Made by a program: the position numbers and the translations under genes
NCBI GenBank assembly: GCA_964504915.1
Contig: CAZDFH010000007.1
Coordinates: forward strand, 17,267-81,266
Direction: 5' to 3'
DNA length: 64,000 bases
Origin: CAJBLF01 sp964504915
Lineage (GTDB): Bacteria > Patescibacteriota > Gracilibacteria > Absconditabacterales > Absconditicoccaceae
Shown: one piece after another, positions 1 through 9,719 of the stretch
Position numbering within the stretch: position 1 is the stretch's first letter
Layout of the letters: every line of letters begins with the position of its first letter
The notes under the pieces: model-generated
What the model was told of the DNA's origin: nothing
Databases searched by the model: none
Seen by the model: the letters and a program-made list of their open reading frames with translations, nothing else

Positions 1-111
1 GATATGGATGCTACTAAATGCAGCACTGACCTTAATCAAAACTCCAAATAAAACGCCGACGATTAGCAATCCTGCTAATCCAGAAAATACTTTCTTAAAA
101 CTTTTTTTCAT
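1..111 (-). CDS. N-terminus of a membrane or secreted protein (partial)
   Basis: Only the first 37 codons are inside the window; the gene continues beyond base 1. The peptide begins with Met followed by four basic residues within seven positions (MKKSFKK). A hydrophobic stretch of about 20 residues rich in Leu, Val and Gly follows, ending near an Ala-Ala pair. This is the layout of a signal peptide or single N-terminal membrane anchor. The function cannot be judged from this fragment. Confidence 0.6.
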   Translation of the reverse strand, partial: MKKSFKKVFSGLAGLLIVGVLFGVLIKVSAAFSSIHI

Positions 112-243
112 AATTTTTTTTATAGAAATTAAAAAAACATAAAATATGCGTGTAGTTGTTTCAAACATTACTAATTCATAGGGATAATCAACAGAAAATT
201 CTTATTTACTATGGCGTTTTTATTTATTGAGATGTGTTCGTAA

Positions 244-270
244 TTGACAAGTCTACCATAATTATATAAT
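244..270 (+). promoter_or_regulatory. Probable promoter of the P-type ATPase gene
   Basis: TTGACA at 244-249 and TATAAT at 265-270 are separated by 15 nt, slightly shorter than the 16-17 nt seen at other promoters here. The leader to the ATPase start would be about 185 nt and would include the dispersed repeat at 301-360. Confidence 0.45.
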
Positions 271-300
271 GTGTGAAAAATTATGCTCTGATAGTTTTCC

Positions 301-360
301 TGTAAACTTCCTTTGACAACAAACTATACTTCGTTAAAATATATCCGTGAAACAATTCAG
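301..360. repeat. Dispersed about 55-bp repeat, copy A
   Basis: One of three related copies (the others at 3425-3486 and 4126-4187). Shared features are CTTTGA(A/C)AAC near the left end, a central TACTTCGTTA or TACTTTGTTA and a right end close to GTGAAACAATTCAG. This copy lies about 100 bp upstream of the ATPase start. Confidence 0.6.
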
Positions 361-460
361 TCTGCCAATTTATTTTGAAAATACGTAGACGGGTAAACCC
401 TCCAGTTTTTGTTTTTTTAAAATGTGGGCGGGTAAAGTATTTTGTTTTTCCTACATATAT

Positions 461-3295
461 ATGATACAAACAAAAGAAAATTACTACGAATTACTTCCCG
501 AGGCTTCGCTAGCTGCATTGCAGACCTCTTTTGATGGATTGAAGTCAGAAGACATCGTCGCTAGACAAAAAATTTATGGTAAGAATATGCTGAAACAAGT
601 GGGCGGTAGATCGTTCTTCGTCAAATTTTTTTCTCAATTTAAAGAAGTGTTAATTATCCTCCTGATGGCGAGTGCACTGATTTCTTGGTATCTCCAAGAT
701 TATAGAGGGGCAACTATTCTGTGAATTATTCTACTTATCAATGTCATTATCGGATATACTCAAGAAGCAAAAGCTGAAAAGATAATGGAATCCCTCAAAA
801 AAATGTTATTTCCGACCGCTAAAGTCAAAAGAGATGGAAAGTTGATTGAAGAAAAAGCAGAAAATTTAGTGCCAGGAGATATCATATATATAGAGGAGGG
901 CGACAACGTACCAGCGGATATTAGAATACTGCAGGAATCAGATCTACAAGCTAATGATTTTTCTCTCACGGGAGAATCCAATCCGATGAATAAATTTACT
1001 CATGCGATAGCTGGAGAAGTATTGGTCTGAGAAAGAAATAATTGTCTCTGGATGGGAACGACGATCGCAACGTGAAATGGGCGGGGCGTCGTATTCGCGA
1101 CCGGTATGGATACAGAGTTGGGAAGAATTGCAAATTTATCTCAATCACAAGAAACGACTAATAGTCCACTCCAAAAAGAGATGGCCGATGTGGCAAAGAA
1201 ATTAACCATTGGGACATGAATTCTTGTGGTGATTTTAGTCATTATTTCTTTGCTCGCTCATTTTTCATTGACGCAAGCGTTTATCTTTGCTGTCGGTGTC
1301 TCGGCGGCCATGATACCCGAAGGACTGCCTGCGCAGGTGAGTATTGCCTTAGCGTTGGCCGCCTCGAGGCTCGCCAAAAATAGAGCACTCGTGAAACAAT
1401 TGTCATCAGTTGAGACGCTTGGCTGCGTCAATATTATCTGTACCGACAAAACGTGAACACTGACCAAAAATGAAATGACGGTCAAACATATGCGACTTGG
1501 TTTCAACATCTACAATGTCGGTGGTGATGGCTATGAACCAATCGGAAACGTTTCTCGGAACGCGGGCAAACCCCCTGCCTCTACAAGCTCCGGGCTTTCC
1601 CCCTTGCCCACTGTCGTGGATAAATCAGGGGGACCGCAAGTTATTCAGAAAGAATTTTTAGACCAACGAAAACATTTTTTCTCTACCTTATATCTCGATT
1701 CCAATGCAAGAGTAAATCCACCAGACGAAGAACATCAGACACGATATGCGCTAGGAGATCCGACAGAAGCAGCGCTCGTTTCCTTAGCTCAGAAGGTGGG
1801 TATCGATACAGAAAAGCGAGATGATTTTTACAAAGAAGAGCATCAATATGGTTTCGATTCTGTCAGGAAAATGATGTCGAGTGTGCGTGATATCGATGGA
1901 GAAAAATTATTGTACGTGAAATGAGCACCATCAGCAATTCTTGAGCACTGTACAAAAATTTTTGACGGACAAAGTATAAGAAATATTACCGATGATGATA
2001 AAAAAAATATACATATGTATATAGATGAGCAAGCATCGCACGCGATGAGAAATTTAGCATGCGCGTATAGACCAATTCCTGACTATCATGAGAAGATGAC
2101 ACTGGAAGCAGCCGAGCAGCAACTAATCTTCTTGGGCTGCGTAAGTATTATCGATCCGCCAAGAGCAGAAGTAGCTGCCGCTATCATCGCAGCCCACGAA
2201 GCTAAAATCAAAATTGTCATGATTACAGGAGATTATGGTATTACCGCTGAAGCGATAGCCAAACATATTTGACTAGAAACTGATGCGCATTCCGTGACAC
2301 ACATTGCTGGCGAGGAGCTCAAAGCGATGTCCGACATACAGCTTATTCAATCATTAGAGAAGCCATGATCGATTATTTTTTCACGTACATCACCAGAAGA
2401 TAAACTCAGAATTGTTAGCTTACTCAAAAAAGATCGCGACGTCGTCGCGGTGACTGGTGATGGTATCAATGACGCGCCTGCGCTCAAGAAGGCAGATATC
2501 TGAGTTGCAATGGGTAAAATTTGAACCGATGTAGCGAAGGAATCTTCAGATATTATTTTACTTGATGATAGTTTCCATACGCTTGTCTATGCGATCAGAG
2601 AAGGAAGAATTATTTTTGCTAATCTCAAGAAAACAATATTATCTTGTATCACGTCCAATGGTGGAGAATTATTTGCTGTCTTGCTCAGTTTATTTTTCGG
2701 CGCAGTATTCGGCTTGCCGATTGCTATTACAGCCGTCCAGATATTAGCGATCGATTTAATCACAGAAATGTTTCCACTGACGGCGCTGACACGAGATCCG
2801 CCACAGAGAGATTTGATGACTCAATGACCAAGAAATATTTCTGATCACGTCATTAATAAACCGATGATTATCGATTTGATTCGATCATGATTTCTGATGT
2901 GATGACTCTGATTTCTCAATTACGTCTTGTTTCTTATTTTCCATGGACATACACTTTCGACAGTGACGACCTGAAGTATCTATTATCCAATAGCAACATC
3001 TATCACCTATATCACTATCGTCTTTTGTCAGTTCGCGAATATTCTTTCTCGTAGGGCTGAAGAAAAATCTATCTTTACCAAATATCTCCGGGCTAACAAA
3101 AGATTGCTGATAGCATTCGGCATTTCGCTCGTCTGTCTCGGCGTATTAATTTATGTTCCCGTTGTGAGTACCTATTTTGGATTCGGAGCTCTAGCAATCG
3201 AAGATCGATTGTTCCCTATCATGGGCTGAATTGTTTTCTTACTTGTTCGCGAATGGGTAAAGGGATTGAGAGAAGTGAGAAGGAAAGAAGAATAG
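461..3295 (+). CDS. P-type cation-transporting ATPase (type II, Ca2+-ATPase-like)
   Basis: This 944-residue P-type ATPase should couple ATP hydrolysis to cation movement across the cytoplasmic membrane. The N-terminal cation-ATPase domain comes first, then the actuator motif TGES near residue 175. The membrane motif PEGLP lies near residue 287, and the phosphorylation motif DKTGT near residue 330 has its Gly encoded by TGA. The hinge motif GDGINDAP follows near residue 667, and hydrophobic helices fill the C-terminal third. PEGLP and the overall order fit the SERCA/PMCA-like type II group; the ion cannot be fixed from sequence. At least 15 in-frame TGA codons are read as Gly. A Pro/Ser-rich insert of about 26 residues (nt 1558-1636) in the nucleotide-binding region comes from a GC-rich palindromic element. 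The start at 461 (MIQTKENYYE) is preferred over an ATG at 422, because the extra 13 residues are not typical of the family. Confidence 0.93.
1558..1636. repeat. GC-rich palindromic element inserted in frame in the ATPase gene
   Basis: A C-rich segment beginning ACGCGGGCAAACCCCCTGCC interrupts the AT-rich ATPase gene, adding a Pro/Ser/Gly-rich peptide without breaking the frame. Its left end matches the elements at 6110-6170 and 34026-34082, which share ACGCGG followed by ACAAACCC. Related ATPases pass directly from the YEP-G motif to the next conserved block at this position. Confidence 0.65.
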
Positions 3296-3300
3296 AAAAA

Positions 3301-3378
3301 ATGTTGAAGCCTTCCGCATGTTGAGCCTGCCCGCCTCGGCGGGAGTTGCCCCCGCAGTCCTGCGGGGGTGGAGGGTGA
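3301..3378. repeat. Intergenic palindromic repeat block
   Basis: Two GC-rich hairpins lie between the convergent ATPase and pyrophosphatase genes: CCCGCC/GGCGGG (3330-3343) and CCCCCGCA/TGCGGGGG (3349-3368). They are preceded by the GTTGAAGCCTT word that recurs inside trmD (14452-14542) and at 43206-43278. The hairpins could act as a bidirectional terminator, but no clean T-run follows. Confidence 0.55.
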
Positions 3379-3424
3379 TGATTAATGTCATTAATGATTT
3401 AAACTTCTCAACACTCAACCTTTA

Positions 3425-3486
3425 TAAATCTTTCCTTGAAAACAAACAATACTTCGTCAATATTTGTTCGTGAATATATTCAGTTA
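3425..3486. repeat. Dispersed about 55-bp repeat, copy B
   Basis: This second copy of the family at 301-360 and 4126-4187 contains CCTTGAAAACAAACAATACT and ends GTGAATATATTCAG. It overlaps the last codons of the pyrophosphatase gene, so it sits at a 3' end, unlike the other two copies. Confidence 0.55.
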
Positions 3487-4038
3487 TTTTGTTCCTTTTC
3501 TTATCTCTTCATCCTGATATCTTTTTACTGCAGTAGCGATTTCATCGTACGCTTCTTGTACGCTTCCGAATCCAAATACTTCTACTTTATCATATTTTTC
3601 ATGTTCCAATATTTTAATTTCTTTAAAGAATAACAACATTTCTTTTTGCATGTGTGCTCATAGGTCATCGATAGTTACTACTTCATCTCGTCTTGGATCT
3701 CACATAGGGACCGCTATGATCTTGGGGTCTTCTCCTGCGTTGTCCACAGTATACAAGATACCTATTGGTCTGGCTTTGACTAAGCATCAGGTAAATGTCG
3801 GATTGGTGACTAATAGAAATACATCACAAGGATCACCGTCTTTGGATAATGTCTGAGGGACAAATCCGTAATCACAGGGATAGTACATACTGTGATGAAT
3901 TACGCGATCCAAAGTAAAGCACCCAAGTTCCTCATCATATTCGTATTTATTATTTGATCACTTGGGAATATCGATGACGGCGTGTACAATTTTTTGCTCC
4001 TTATCAGCAAATGGTGGAATGTCTCTTCATAAATGCAT
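3484..4038 (-). CDS. ppa: Soluble inorganic pyrophosphatase
   Basis: This family I inorganic pyrophosphatase (184 aa; E. coli Ppa is 176 aa) hydrolyses PPi to phosphate in the cytoplasm and so pulls biosynthetic reactions forward. Diagnostic features are the substrate-binding segment NNKYEYD (around residues 26-32), the metal-binding motif DGDPCDV and the downstream GDPRRDE segment. Several conserved glycines are TGA, including the one before PKGSNNKYE and that of the GDPRR motif. The start MHLGRDIPPF matches the usual N-terminal layout before the first conserved strand. It is convergent with the upstream ATPase and divergent from rubrerythrin. Confidence 0.94.
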
Positions 4039-4125
4039 AGCTAAACAATGTATCAATATAAAATAATTCGTGTGGTACACTATATCTATTTATGATTGGC
4101 AATCAATTCGTAAATGATAGGGAAA

Positions 4126-4187
4126 GTAATCTTTCCTTTGAAAACGAGATGTACTTTGTTAGTATGTGACTGTGAAACAATTCAGAT
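4126..4187. repeat. Dispersed about 55-bp repeat, copy C
   Basis: This third copy (see 301-360 and 3425-3486) ends GTGAAACAATTCAG about 25 bp before the rubrerythrin start. Copies A and C both lie upstream of a plus-strand gene, so a role in the promoter or leader is possible but unproven. Confidence 0.6.
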
Positions 4188-4212
4188 TATTTTAGTTTTT
4201 TACCAAAAACAC

Positions 4213-4797
4213 ATGAGGAAAACTTTAGACAACCTGACCAAAGCCTTTGTTGGGGAATCACAAGCAAGGAATCGCTACACGATGTATGCGAGTATCGCTA
4301 GGAAAGAAGGATATTTACAGATCGCAGAGATTTTTGAAACGACTGCTGATCAAGAAAAAGAACACGCAGAACGATTTTTCAAAATGATACAAATCGTCAA
4401 AGAAAAGCTTGGAGAAGATATCGCTGAAGTCACCATTGATACAGCTGCCTTCGTCAAAAAATGAACGACAGCAGAAAATCTACAATACGCTATCGATGGA
4501 GAACATCACGAAAATCAAGACCTCTATCCAGAGTTTGCTAAGATTGCCAAAGAAGAATGATTAGATGAAATCGCAAATCGTATCTTAGCTATCTCTCACG
4601 CAGAAGAACATCATGAAGCGAGATATCAAGCTATCCGCGATCGTTTGGTAGACGGTACTCTACGAGCAAAAGCAGAAGATATCGAATGGATGTGTAGCAA
4701 ATGTGGGTATGTTCACAAAGGAAAAACTCCACCAGCAAAATGTCCCTCATGTGATCATGAGACCAATTATTATGTCGTGAAATGCGAATTGTATTAG
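4213..4797 (+). CDS. Rubrerythrin
   Basis: This 194-residue rubrerythrin is a non-haem di-iron protein that reduces hydrogen peroxide, a typical oxidative-stress defence of anaerobes. The N-terminal ferritin-like four-helix domain (residues 1-145) carries ExxxH-type iron ligands, including DQEKEHAE near residue 56 and ISHAEEHHE near residue 130. A C-terminal rubredoxin-like domain has two Cys-X2-Cys pairs (CSKCGY near residue 158 and CPSCDH near 176). Glycines at residues 85 and 117 are TGA codons. The start at 4213 (MRKTLDNLTK) is the family start; an upstream in-frame ATG at 4114 would run through the dispersed repeat. A terminator follows the gene. Confidence 0.95.
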
Positions 4798-4860
4798 ATG
4801 TGAGACATGAGACGTAAGACGTAAGACAAAAGAAATCTCAAGTCTCAAATCTCAAAATCT

Positions 4861-4896
4861 AAAAAATCCCTCCGCTGTATTGCGAGGGGATTTTTT
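4861..4896 (+). terminator. Rho-independent terminator after rubrerythrin
   Basis: The stem TCCCTCCGC/GCGAGGGGA has a TGTATT loop, is preceded by A-rich sequence and is followed by six Ts. It may also serve the convergent small membrane-protein gene. The 60 bp before it are made of short GAGACGTAAGAC and CTCAAGTCTCAA words. Confidence 0.75.
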
Positions 4897-4967
4897 GCTA
4901 TAAGGAAAAAGAATTGATTACGTTCGCTATATGCAGCGGGTAGTTCAATTCTTTTCTTGAAAACTAA

Positions 4968-5234
4968 TTAATGGTCGTGGTGGATTGTAAAAATCATAGG
5001 AGCCCACGATATTGCTAAAAATATCGCTAACCACACTATTAATCCAAACGCGTTCCATTGAAAAATGGCTGGTTCATGGTTGCTCATCAGAAAGACATCT
5101 ATTGCGGCTAATCCATTGAATATGAACAGGATCCGCAATGTTATTCTAGATGCTTTCTTTACGATTCTCATCTCTTCTTTTGAGAGAGAGATATCCCTCA
5201 CAATGGACAATAATGTTTTTTTTAAATTTTTCAT
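4968..5234 (-). CDS. Small two-helix membrane protein, unknown function
   Basis: An 88-residue ORF with a basic, amphipathic N-terminal 30 residues is followed by two hydrophobic segments (about residues 30-50 and 60-80). It ends in a His-rich tail (HHDH). The layout is that of a small inner-membrane protein; no family is recognised. It lies just downstream of a nuclease gene on the same strand (79-bp gap), so the two may be cotranscribed. Confidence 0.6.
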   Translation of the reverse strand: MKNLKKTLLSIVRDISLSKEEMRIVKKASRITLRILFIFNGLAAIDVFLMSNHEPAIFQWNAFGLIVWLAIFLAISWAPMIFTIHHDH

Positions 5235-5313
5235 ATGCGTTATTATTGGTTTGATTTCTGTTTGGATGTATAGGATATACTTCTGGCTTCTAAAGTCAAT
5301 AGTTGTGCAATTT

Positions 5314-6555
5314 TTACATATCTCCGACTCTCAAACTTCGACTCTCATTTTTCTCTATGCTTCACTCCGCTTTGTCTATCGGCAACTTTCCTTCTTTCAC
5401 AAATCTCTGCACGGCAAATCTATCGATCTCCATAGCTTCATCGAGTAATCCTAGTTTTCACAAGACCTCGCGAAGTTTTATTTTGTCCTTAATCGAAATA
5501 TTCGACAACTGGCTCGCAGAAATTTTTCCCGTATTGCCAAATAATTTCAACAATCATTTTTTCTGTAAATAATCAACTAATATGTCTTTGATGGCTTCTT
5601 TTTGTCACTTAGCATCTGACTCTGCGCGAGCGAGCGTGACATATTCATCGACCAATCATTTGATCGTTTTCTCACCGAGTTCTCATCAGACAATTTCATC
5701 ATCATATTTCAAATGTGCTCGTAATGGGCAGATGGACTGATATTCACAATAGCTACAATTGTTACTCTGTACGGGCTCAAAACTTTTTTTGTCTCACATA
5801 TTGAGACTGAATTTTTTGTGCTCGACCTTTTCTATGAGATCAGAATATTTTTTCACGACAGTTTGTATACTCTCGTTCGTAATCTCTCGTTCATCCACCA
5901 AGTCAAAATGTAAATAAAAAAGTCTGGCTTTTAAATTTTTGAAATACTTTGCATATTTTTGCTGGACTCCCAAACCATAGAGTGTGAGCTGTTCTATGTA
6001 TTCATCTTTTTGCTCTGGTGGTAATTTTTTTCACGTTTTGTAATCGTTGATGATGAAAGTATCTCCTTCTTTATCTATTCTATCTACATAGCCTCTAAAC
6101 TTCTTGTTTCCACCCTGTGAAGGGGGGATGCTGAGCGAATGCGAAGCAGGGGGGTTTGTTCCCGCGTCCAAATCAAACATTAGTTGAATCTCTGTTCCTA
6201 TTACTTTAATATTTTCAAATGGAGCAAATTTCTCATAATAATTTCTGACATAGGTTTCACCCCTACGAATATAATCTTCGAGGGTATTATCTCACTTCAT
6301 TTGCAACTCTTTTTCTTTCGTCGCTTCGGCCAATTCTTTATCTCGTATATCATGAAAATCTTTCACGACAGCTTCCAAACTTGGCACGATAAATGTATTT
6401 ACTTTGTTATACAAGTTTTCCAGCACCGCATGGACACTATGTCATAGTATCAAATCAGCTGATGATTCGAATTCTTTCTCAATCTTATCAATATATCTAT
6501 ACTGATATTTCCTAGGACATTGAGCGAAGAGTTGGAGTTGGGAGAAGGAATACAT
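5314..6555 (-). CDS. PD-(D/E)XK nuclease with Fe-S-type cysteine cluster
   Basis: This 413-residue protein of the RecB/AddB/Cas4-like nuclease group opens with YSFSQLQLFAQCPRKYQYRY, the usual first helix with its lone cysteine. The core has a conserved Glu (GTEIQLMFD), then Asp in RGYVDRID and the catalytic IINDYKTGKK. Further on is the C-X2-C-X5-C cluster CSYCEYQSIC (near residue 280), which with the N-terminal Cys would bind a 4Fe-4S cluster. The last 120 residues form a helical tail. Such proteins cut or process DNA ends during repair. Gly of YKTG is TGA. An in-frame palindromic element (6110-6170) adds about 20 Pro/Ser-rich residues before RGYVDRID. A second member of the family is at 9720-10718. 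Confidence 0.85.
6110..6170. repeat. GC-rich palindromic element inserted in frame in the nuclease gene
   Basis: In the coding direction it reads ACGCGGGAACAAACCCCCCT at one end and CCTTCACAGGGTGG at the other. The element at 34026-34082 in uvrC has the same ends but lies in the opposite orientation relative to its gene. The encoded residues (Asn-Pro-Pro-Ala-Ser and onward) sit between two conserved core motifs of the nuclease. Confidence 0.7.
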
Positions 6556-6565
6556 GGAAGAATAG

Positions 6566-6652
6566 TTCACGAGTTAAAGAGTTAACGGGTTGGCGAGTTT
6601 TGCATTCTTGCCAAACTCGTTACCATTTTAACTTTTTAACCCTTTAACTCAA
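6566..6652. repeat. Long imperfect hairpin of GAGTTAAAGGGTT words
   Basis: The left arm contains CGAGTTAAAGAGTTAACGGG and GGCGAGTTTTGC. The right arm contains GCCAAACTCGTTACC and AACCCTTTAACTC, the reverse complement. Related words occur at 34631-34670 and 44662-44702. It lies in the divergent spacer between the nuclease and phosphoglycerate mutase. Confidence 0.6.
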
Positions 6653-6725
6653 TTCCTTTTCCCCATTGAAAAACCAATCCAAAACAATATACTCTCACAT
6701 ACAACATTTATTTTCCTACATACTT

Positions 6726-8255
6726 ATGAAAAAAGTCGCGCTGATTATTCTCGACGGATTTGGCATCAATACCAAGACGCCAGCAGAAAATGCCATCACC
6801 TTAGCCAAGTCACCCACGTTCATTTCATTATTCAAGAAGCTGACTACTCAGCTAGATGCTAGTGGTAGAGCTGTCGGATTGCCTGATGGGCAGATGGGAA
6901 ATTCTGAAGTCGGTCACATGACGATAGGGACCTGAAGGATTATCAAGCAATATTTGGTAGAAATTCAAGATATGCTCGATGATGGTAGCTTCGCGAAATT
7001 GCCAGAGTTTAAGGCGGGTATCGCGCATTGCCAAAAAAATAAATCCAATCTCCATCTTTTACAACTCTTCTGAAATGGATGAGTCCATGCTATGGATACT
7101 CACTTGGAAAAAATAATTTCTCTGATCCCCAAGGACGTGCCGACCTTTCTTCATCTGTTTACTGACGGTCGTGATACAGATCCACATTCTGCGTTGGAGA
7201 TGATGAAACCATTTCAAATATTTTTGCAAAAATTTCCTCATGTCGTGATAGCAAGTCTATCGTGAAGATACTACGGTATGGATAGAGACAACAACCGAGA
7301 AAGGATTCAGAAATCCTACGATGAAATAATGTTTGGCCAGTTACAGACCAGTGATACTCCATGTGAATATCTTGCGAAACAATATGACCTTGGATTGACG
7401 GATGAATTTCTTCCTCCTGTATGTTTCATGGATGCAGAACAGATCGAGGATGGTGATAGTATTTTTCATCTCAATTTCAGATCAGATAGAGGAAGACAAA
7501 TGACCCAAGCTATCATGGTTTCTTGCAATCCCAAACTTGCCAAAGAATATCCTACTCGACCAACCAATGGTCGGACAGTCAAAAATTTGAGAGATATTTA
7601 TTTCGTGACGATGACAAAGTATTACAAAGAATACGATGGACATCTCTTTATCAAACCAATGGATGTCAGCAACACCTTGGGAGAGGTAATCTCCAAACAT
7701 GAAAGTAGACAATTGCGTATCGCAGAGACAGAGAAATTTCCTCACGTGACTAAATTTTTTAACGGAGACAAATATATCGTCTACGATGGAGAAAAAGATA
7801 TCATCGTACCATCACACAAAGTGGCGACCTATGATCTCGATCCAGAAATGTCTGCCGAAGAGATTCTCAATGAATTTCTCAAGTACGGGAATGATTATGA
7901 ATTCATCGCAGTCAATTTCGCAAATGGTGATATGGTAGGTCATACCTGATTTTTACAAGCAGCAGAAAAAGCTATCCAAAAATTAGATACTTGTGTAAGT
8001 GAGATAATTTCTTTTTGTAAAAAAAATAAATTTGAATTGCTCATTACTGCTGATCATGGAAATTGTGAAGAGATGTGAACTCCTCAACATCCAATGACTG
8101 CACATACGATCAATGTCGTACCGTTCCGATATATTTCTGGTGGCGAAGTGGTAAAGACTAAGCCAAGTGGCTGATTGTCTGATATTGCACCCACTGTGCT
8201 CAAGCTCATGGGGTTGGATGTGCCAAAAGAAATGACGGGAAAATCATTGGTATAG
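6726..8255 (+). CDS. gpmI: 2,3-bisphosphoglycerate-independent phosphoglycerate mutase
   Basis: This 509-residue cofactor-independent phosphoglycerate mutase interconverts 3- and 2-phosphoglycerate in lower glycolysis; enolase, the next step, is encoded at 43371-44624. The N-terminal metal-binding motif is LILDGFG. The phosphoserine motif GNSEVGH lies around residue 60, and the phosphatase-like half carries TADHGNCEEM and the TAHT segment near the C-terminus. The length equals the family norm (about 510). At least eight glycines are TGA, for example in MTIGTGRI and LQLFGNGG. The start MKKVALIILDG is unambiguous. Confidence 0.96.
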
Positions 8256-8257
8256 AA

Positions 8258-8350
8258 GTGGTAAAATGAGTAAAAACGGTGAAAAAGGATAACAGATGAC
8301 GGATCACAGATAACCCCGTAGCTTGTACGGGGCAGGCGGTAAAATGAGAT
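8258..8350. repeat. Intergenic repeat: GGTAAAATGAGT words plus CCCCGTAG hairpin
   Basis: This segment is made of GGTAAAATGAGTAAAAACGG-type words and a CCCCGTAGCTTGTACGGGGC hairpin flanked by CAGATAA and AGGCGGTAAAATG. The hairpin part recurs almost exactly at 58489-58530 after the DEAD-box helicase, and partly at 10756-10773. Confidence 0.65.
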
Positions 8351-8401
8351 GGAGATATAAAAAGATAAACAAAAGATTCTATTTATTCATTTTGTTTGTC
8401 G

Positions 8402-9109
8402 ATGAGGAATTTCGTAGGATCGGTACTCCTGACTGCAGGATTGATAGCTGGTGGTGTATGAGCACAGCAAGTACGCACGCCTAAAGACAAAGAGCAAACC
8501 GATATCGCTCAATTACCTAGGGATACTGTCGTTGATACACCTAAGACAGATGTTCTTTTTACCATCGATGATGGTCCAAGCAAATATACATTAGCGATAG
8601 CGAAGACATTAGATTCCTTATGATATAAAGGAATATTTTTTCTTGTCGGAGAAGGTATTACGTCCAAAAATAGAGCTGATCTTATAGAAGTGCTCACCAT
8701 GTGACACACACTTGGTAATCACAGTTATTCACATCCAAATTTTGCTAAACTTGGTCTCCAAAGAGCAGAAAGACAGATTATTTGAACAGACACCTTGTTG
8801 TCATCACTTATGGCTGAAGCTGGTGTCCAACAGCAAAAATATTTTAGATATCCATATGGTGTCAAAATTCATAAAGAGTATAGAAAAGAGTTTCAATCAT
8901 TTTTAGATTCTCTTGGGTATGCAAAGCCTATGTATCGACATATGGACAGAGGACTGTATGATCGATCACATAAGGCACAAAACTCAAATATTGCAAGCAT
9001 TAAGATTGGCGATACGATTGTAATCCATGAAAGATCGTGGGCAGTAGATGAAATCATACAAATAGCTGATTCTCTGGATAAAAAAAGAGCGAAAACAAGA
9101 AGTGATTAG
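8402..9109 (+). CDS. Secreted polysaccharide deacetylase (NodB fold)
   Basis: This 235-residue protein has an N-terminal signal sequence (MRNFVGSVLLTAGLIAGGVGAQ) and a NodB-type carbohydrate esterase domain. The family removes acetyl groups from peptidoglycan or other N-acetylated glycans. Catalytic motifs are TIDDGPS (family TFDDGP, near residue 53) and the zinc ligands in GNHSYSHP near residue 105 (H-X3-H). RYPYG near residue 143 matches the family RxPYG block. Several glycines are TGA, including one in the signal peptide. It probably acts outside the membrane on the cell envelope. Confidence 0.9.
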
Positions 9110-9168
9110 GTATGTGATTATATATTTTGTGCTTTCTTCTTATAGATTTATTATGTATATACAATCTC

Positions 9169-9196
9169 TTGACTTCTGTCTATATATATATATGAT
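9169..9196 (+). promoter_or_regulatory. Promoter upstream of the 81-aa membrane protein
   Basis: TTGACT at 9169-9174 and TATGAT at 9191-9196 are separated by 16 nt of mostly TA repeats. The ATG at 9224 is 27 nt downstream of the -10 box. Confidence 0.65.
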
Positions 9197-9223
9197 GGAG
9201 CCCTAAACCAAAAATCGTTTTTT

Positions 9224-9469
9224 ATGAAACATCATTCCAATTTTTTTGAAAAAGTAGGTATAGGGGTTGTGGGATTCTTTGGATTCGTTGTGCTTCTCTG
9301 CATTATCGGTCTTCTCATTGGATTCCCTCTGATGTGGTTGTGGAACTGGCTCATGCCGGTATTGTTCGGTTTGAAGACCATAACCTTTTGGCAGTCGCTT
9401 GGACTGTTCATGCTTGCTAGCCTACTTATAAAAGGAGGTTCCTCTTCCTCAAATTCCTCAAAGAGCTAA
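9224..9469 (+). CDS. Small membrane protein, unknown function
   Basis: This 81-residue protein has two hydrophobic segments (about residues 12-36 and 40-72), a Trp-rich middle (MWLWNW) and a Ser-rich tail. It has its own promoter (9169-9196) and terminator (9492-9520), so it is a monocistronic unit. Those flanking signals make it a real gene even though no family is recognised. No UGA codon occurs in it. Confidence 0.7.
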   Translation: MKHHSNFFEKVGIGVVGFFGFVVLLCIIGLLIGFPLMWLWNWLMPVLFGLKTITFWQSLGLFMLASLLIKGGSSSSNSSKS

Positions 9470-9491
9470 GTAACCTATTTGGGTTGCGAAG

Positions 9492-9520
9492 GACTAACGC
9501 GTTGATCGTGTTAGTTTTTT
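9492..9520 (+). terminator. Rho-independent terminator
   Basis: The inverted repeat CTAACGCG/CGTGTTAG around a TTGAT loop is followed by a run of Ts. It lies 23 nt after the stop of the 81-aa membrane protein. Confidence 0.85.
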
Positions 9521-9719
9521 CTTATACCGAACTGCTTTCGAAATTTCTAATGACCTTGTTTCTCTCGTGCTTACAGTCTCTCAATTTGCTGGTCAACTAT
9601 AACTTTATCATTCAGAAAAATTACGTTTCACTTGTTTTTTTGCGATTGAGTATAACATTGAAATACATACAGCAATCCTTATATATTCTTCGTGACTTTA
9701 TTTTTCTTATTATATTCTC

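Larger units (their letters stand above)
112..460. other. Intergenic region between divergent genes
   Basis: This 349-bp AT-rich spacer separates the partial minus-strand membrane protein from the P-type ATPase. No gene is supported. It holds a probable plus-strand promoter (244-270) and one copy of a dispersed repeat (301-360), listed separately. Confidence 0.6.

Noticed and set aside
461..3295. Apparent string of short ORFs, as if the ATPase and many other genes were frameshifted pseudogenes
   Set aside because: All breaks are TGA codons at conserved glycines and the frame is continuous; read with UGA = Gly the genes are full length.
4114..4212. Longer rubrerythrin with start at 4114
   Set aside because: The extra 33 codons run through the dispersed repeat and do not match the family N-terminus.
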